From Elusimicrobiota bacterium (lineage in GTDB: Bacteria; Elusimicrobiota; Elusimicrobia; FEN-1173), in contig JADKIY010000002.1 in the NCBI GenBank assembly GCA_016722575.1, forward strand, positions 1 through 64,000: DNA of 64,000 nt. Reading direction: 5' to 3'. The stretch's first letter is position 1. Every line of letters begins with the position of its first letter. Both the position numbers and the translations under genes were made by a program. Of this stretch, positions 32,001-38,000 are shown piece by piece. A model generated the notes under the pieces. That model did not search any database. It was not told where the DNA came from and saw nothing but the letters and a program-made list of their open reading frames with translations.

Positions 32001-35000
32001 GTCGCTGACGGTTTTCGAGACTTTAGCGTTGCCGTACAGAATCACGAAGGATTGCCGGAACGTGCTCTCGGATTCTCCCGTTTTCATGACGTTATCGGCC
32101 ACCCCGTCCGGCGGAACGGTCGTGTCGCTCCAACCGCGAAGAAGGGTGTGGGATTTCCCCTCGGACCGCGCTCCGGTCATGCGGCCGGCGGCGTCGTAGG
32201 CGTAATCGGTCACAACGGTCTGGTCGGTTTCGTTTTCCCCCGTGGTCGCCTGATGAGTCACGGTGGTGGATCGGACCATGCGGACTTCCCGATCAAACAC
32301 CGCGTAATCCTGCACGATCGATCCCGTCGAGGATCCCGTGTCGACCAACTGGCCGGCGTCGTTCAATCGGTTCCCGTTGGAATCCACCCATTCGATTTCC
32401 GCGTCCTGGACCACGCCATCGGCCGCTTTGTGGTCGATCTCGTCGGCGTCCACCTTTCCGTTTTTATTGCCGTCGGTCCACCCGTCGTGCCAAAGATGTT
32501 CGGGGTCGGACCAGCCGCGATCTTGACCCTCCGTCCACCCACGTCCGGCCGCGCCGGTCACGTGACCCAGGGCGTCGTAGGTGTAAATAAGATCCGAGAC
32601 CGACCGATTTTCCGAACCTTCGGCCGTTTTGGAGGTGTTGTCCGAATGATTGATGATCGTTTTCATTTCACCGTTAATAACGATGGAGAGTTGTTGGAGG
32701 CGACCCTCGTTGAGGTTGTCAAACCCATCGTTGCCAACCGTGTGACCCGTGGAGACCGAACCCAATAAACGGCCCTTCGCGTTGTACTGATAGACGGATT
32801 GTGTGATGGACCGGGTCAGCCCTTTGGAATTGTCAACGCTTTTGACATTTTGTTCCGACATTTGGTTCAAAAGGCGAATTTGACCATTCACCGCGCCGAA
32901 CGTTTGGTGGGACGCGCCGGTGACCGTCGGCAGCCACACCAACGCGTCTTTGTCCCCGTCTTGATTTTCGTCCGTCCACACTTGGGCGGGTTGGGTGGTG
33001 AACGTGGAGTGGGATTCGGCGCCCAGAAGCAGGTCGGTGGCGTTGTCGTAATGGAACGTCAGAACGCCGGTGGATTCCGTCCAACCGCCGTCCGTGTTGT
33101 CGATTCGGGAACGCGTGGTCTGGGTGTGGACGAATCCCCGCATGGTGTAGGTCACATCCACGTTGTTCACTTGCTTTTGAATGCGGTTTTCGGGATCGGC
33201 GCTTTCGTCCCGATAATGGGCCAGCTGCCCGTTCTCGTTGTATTGCATGTCGGTTCGGGTCGTGCTGGTCGTTTTGTCGAATTGGACGTCCACCGATCGA
33301 ACCGAGAGTCGTCCGTTTTTGAGAAGTTCCCAGAACGTGGTGCCGGTGCTGGGCGCGCCTTCCTTTTCGTCCTCGGCTTTCAGCAGGGTCGCCAGGGCTT
33401 GGGCGTCGAGTTCGACCCCGTCCAGCTGGTAAATCAACTGCTGGGAAGGCCCGAATTGGTGGTTGGACATTTGGGAAGCGACCAACCGCCCTTGCGCGTC
33501 GTATTCCAGTTCGGACAAAACGTTGACGGAGGTGGTCCCGTCGGTGTTGTACACCGTCTCTTTCGAGGAAAGAACCCGGTTGAGTTTGCTGTATTTTAAA
33601 TCGGTGGTCACGGAAACAATGGTTTCGTTGACCGCCACTTTCCGACGTTCAAAATTCAAGGCGCCGGACGTCACCAAGTCGGCCACGGTCTTGCCGGGGT
33701 GCGCTTCCAGAAAGGCGGTCAATTGCACCGGGGTCAAATCGGTCCCTCCGACGTTGTAAAACGTCTGAAGTTCGTCCCCCTGCTTGTTCGCGACGCTTTT
33801 GGAGGAGGTGATGCGCCCTTCCCGGTCGTAGGCGATGTCCATGACCGTGGTCACGACGTTGAGGCCGTTTTGGGTGGTGTGATCCACGTAACCGATGACC
33901 TGCCCGAAGGAGTTGTACGCCATGCCGTCCCGTTGCAGGGTTTGGAAGAGGTCGAGGTCCAGCCCGATTTTGTGGAGATCGGAAATGGTTTTGACCAGTT
34001 GACCCAACAGGTTGTAGTTGATGTCGTGAACGTGGCTCAGCGATTGAACGGCGCCTTCCTTGTTCGTGGACGTTCCTTCCCAATATTCGGCCGCGAGCCC
34101 GACGTTGTTGTAGGTGGTGCGGGCGCGAACGGCGTGGGACGCTTCGTCGACGAGATTGGACGCCCCGGGCAGATTGGAGGCGGCGGTCGAGGACACCCCG
34201 CGGGTTTGGGACACGCTGGCGTAGCCCTTTTGTTGCCCCTCGGTCGTGTAGGCGATGCCGGACATGCGGGTCGTGGACACCAATTGGTCGGTGGCCTTAA
34301 CCGCGCCGGACCGAAGGTCGGATTTTTCGGAGGCGGAGAGGGAATTCCAGGCCCGATTTTGCCCGCCGAGGTTCAGGGTTTCGCTTTGAAAACGGACCTC
34401 GTCGTAACCGGTGGACCGGTCGAAGCGATCGTAGGCAAAGGCGTCCAGGACGATGGTCTGAACGACGTCCAAGGCGTGCCCTTGGTTGTCCCGGCCGGTT
34501 TGGGTGGACGTTTGATAAACGCCGATTTGCCGTTTGAGGGCGTCGTACGTCACGTCCGCGCGCGTCGCGGTCACCAAATCCGGTGTGGCGTCGCTGCGGG
34601 AGGTGTCGCGGTAGGACGCGATCAGGGACCGGTTGTCGTAAACGATGTTGTCGCGGGTCAAATGGGTGTCGGCTTGTCCCGCGCGGGTGTTGTCTTCCGT
34701 GTAACCGGTCACGCGGTCGTGCTGGTCGAAGCCCAAGGCGGTCCAATTTTGCGTGTAGGCAACGCCGTTGTCTGTGCCCGAACGATGGTAAGAGGCCAGC
34801 GCTCCGTAGTTGCTGTACGTCATTCGCGACTGGTCGTAAGTGTTCGAAGTATTCAGGTCCCAGACGACGGTGGCGTTCTCCAGACGGAAGGTTTCCCCGT
34901 TCAGCGTGGTTTGTCCGCTGGCCAGGAGGCGGACGCGGTCGGCCGAGGAAAGGTCGTTCCAACGGATCGTCTCCCCTTCGGACCCCGGGGCCATCAAATT

Positions 35001-38000
35001 CAATTCGTCGATGCCTTTTTTCTCTTTTTCAGCGCCCACCACGAAGGTCAGGTTCGTGAGCCAAAGGAGCCGCTCTTCGGGCTTGAGGGCCAAATCGTCC
35101 CAGTTCGACGGGAGGGTCAGGGTTTCGACGCTGAACCCTTGCTGGCCGTCCGCCTGGTGGAAGGAGACCAAATCCCCCAGCGTGTTGTAGAGCCCGCCCG
35201 AAAAATCATTGGTGACGCTCAGGTTGAAAGAGCCGTCGGGGTTGGTCGTGACGGCCAACTGATGGTATTGAACCGATTGTCCCAAGGCGTTGTAGAGTCC
35301 GCCGGTCATGTCGGTCGATTTGTTGGATTCCCGAACCAGGGCGCCGTTGACGTCAAAAATCGACGTGTAGGCTTCTTCGTGGCGCTGATCCACGTGGCCG
35401 GTGCTGTCGAAAAGGATGGGTTTTTGCGTGGAAAGCGTTTCGGTGCGGACGCCGGCGGCATCGGTGGCCACGGTGTTTTCGACCACTTCCGCCGCGAGGC
35501 CCGCGTCGTTGTATCCGGTCGCCCGCCGGTCCGTCACGGTTACGGTGGCGAGGGGGTCGGTCACGGTTTGTTTGAAAGTGGCGTTCCTTCCGGCGGCGTC
35601 GTAGGTGATGTCCTCTTGGACTTTGTGGGTGACGTTGCCCCGATCGTCCGTCGTCGTTTCATCGAAAGACGCCAAAAGGCCGCGGTCGTCGTTTTCCCCG
35701 GCCCAGGTCGTGACGCCGACGTGGCCCAGCTTGTCCGTGAGCCGCTGCACATACCCGATGGTCCGGTTTTGATCGTCGAATTGGATCCCGTCCCGGGCGG
35801 TCGAGGTGTGAATGTCCAAGGCGCCGTTGTCGGCGTATTGGTGGGATTGTTCGACAAAGGAACTCAGTCGGCCGAAGGCGTCAAAGGTGCCGGTCCAGTC
35901 CGTGGCTTGCTTCAGCGCCGGGTTGTCGGTGGCGGACGCGTCCTGGTGGTACCCGATCAAGTTCCCGAAAGCGTCGTAGGCGAGATCGGATTTCTTCTGG
36001 GTCGAAGTGACGTCAAAAGGCGCGCTGTTGCCCGACGCAAACCGCCGGCGCACTTCCAGAACGCCGGTGGCCAGACCCGCGCCGTTGAACCCGTCCGCGG
36101 ACCAATCCAAAATCTCTGTGATTTTGTCGGCGTTGGTGATGATGGCGTCGGTGTAGGCTTGGGCCTGGCCGGGCAGGCTGTAGCGGATGTTCGAGCGCGT
36201 GGTTTCCACCCGGTGGGTGCCGGCGGGGTTGGTTTCAACGCGGACTTCTTCGGACGCCGTGACTTGGTTGTTGGCGTTCAAGTCCGTCGCCTTCCAGTCG
36301 GTGACCAGGGTGACGCTGGGCTTGTCGCTGGATTTCTTGGTTTCCCGGGAAGCCACCAAGCGCCCGCGCGTGTCGTAAAAAAGTCCCGTTTTGCTTGAAA
36401 CGGTCGAAAGGCTGAACCCCGTCACCAGCGCGCCCGTCAAGACGTCGGTGCCCGCCTCCGCCGATTGGAGAGTTTCGATCGATTCGGCGGCCACGCGGCC
36501 GAACCCGTTGTAGCTCCCCACGGTGTACAAACGATCGGTGGTGACGCCTTGGGCATTGACGCCGACGGTGTGTTCCGTGGCCAGCCGGCTGGCCGCGTCG
36601 TAAGAAATATTTCGGTCGGTCTCCACCGTGGACGTCAAATCGCCGGTTTGGGTCTTGGTTTCGTGGTTGGCGATCATCTGTCCGAACCGGTTGTATTCGA
36701 TGTTTTGAACGTGGGTGGTTTCGGTGATTCCCGGGGTGAGGTTGTCCCGAACGGTGTCGGTGTAGTTGATGGCCTGGGCGAGGGCGTTGTAGGCCACATT
36801 GCGGTGTTCGTTGGAGCGCGTGTGGTCCAGGTTCGTCGACAATTCCCGGGTGGCGTCGTTGTAGTCGGTGGTGAGACCCCGGCCGTTGTAGGCGATGCCG
36901 GTGCGGGAGGTCAAGGTGACCATTTCGTCCGCGATCAAGGCGCCCGATTGAAGGGCCGCGCGTTGCGCGTTGGACATCCCGCTCCAGGCTGTTTCGACCC
37001 CGTTGATTTTAACGGTGTCGCCGTCGAAACTCAATTCCCGGGAGGAGGTCAGCTGACCAACGTCGTTAAAGGCCCGTCCGGATTGAATCACCGTGGTCCA
37101 TTTGTCCAGGGCCATCGGTTGGAAATCCCCGTTAATGTCCGGGGTGGTTGTTTGCCCCAGTTCGTGTCGAAGGGAGACGGAGGCGACTTCGCGGCCCAAA
37201 AGGTCAAAATCGGTCGATTGGCGGTCGGTCGTGGTGGTCGCGTCCGGTTGGGAGGAATCCCACTGGGTTTCCCGGAAAGTGCGGGTCAAACCCTGATCGT
37301 CGACTTCGACGGCCGATCGGCGGGTGGTTTTGGTGACGTCGTAAGTCCCGGCGGTCGTGCGGCCCGACGTTTCCACCGATTCCACGGAATCGGTGACGTT
37401 GCCGCGGCTGTCGTACAGCGCGGCCGACCAGTCGGTCTGGCCGGTGAGTTCCGGGGCGTCGGAGCGGTTGGCCGACTCGGTGTAGTGGCGAACGTGGCCC
37501 AGGTCGTCGTAGGAAACGTTGTCCCGGGAGGTGACGGTCACGATGCCGAGGACCCCTCCCGCCAAATGTTCCGTTCGGGTTTCGGTGAATCCCGCGGAAC
37601 GGCCCAGGGGGTCGTAGCGGCCGTCCCAGGTCAGGGCGGTGGTGAGCTCGGGCGATTCCAGGCGCGATTCATCCCCTGTATAGGAGAGAAGTTGGCCCAT
37701 GGGGTGAAAAACCATGTGGTCCCGGTGCAGGAGACTTCCCCCGGCCGGGCGGCCCAGGCCGTCGGTCAACGTGGTCTTTTCGGTGTATCCGGTCAACGCC
37801 CCGAGGGCGTCAAAGGTGGCCCCCGAACGTTCCGTGGTGGTCACGCTGTCCAACGTGGCGGCGGAAGAATCGATGACGGCGCGGCCTTTGGCGTCGCGCC
37901 CCACGGCGGTTTGAGAGACGCGCCGGGTCGTTTGATTGAAGGTCGCCACGCGGCCGAATTCGTCGTAGGTGGCGCCGCCAAAAGTCGTCACTTGAAGGAG

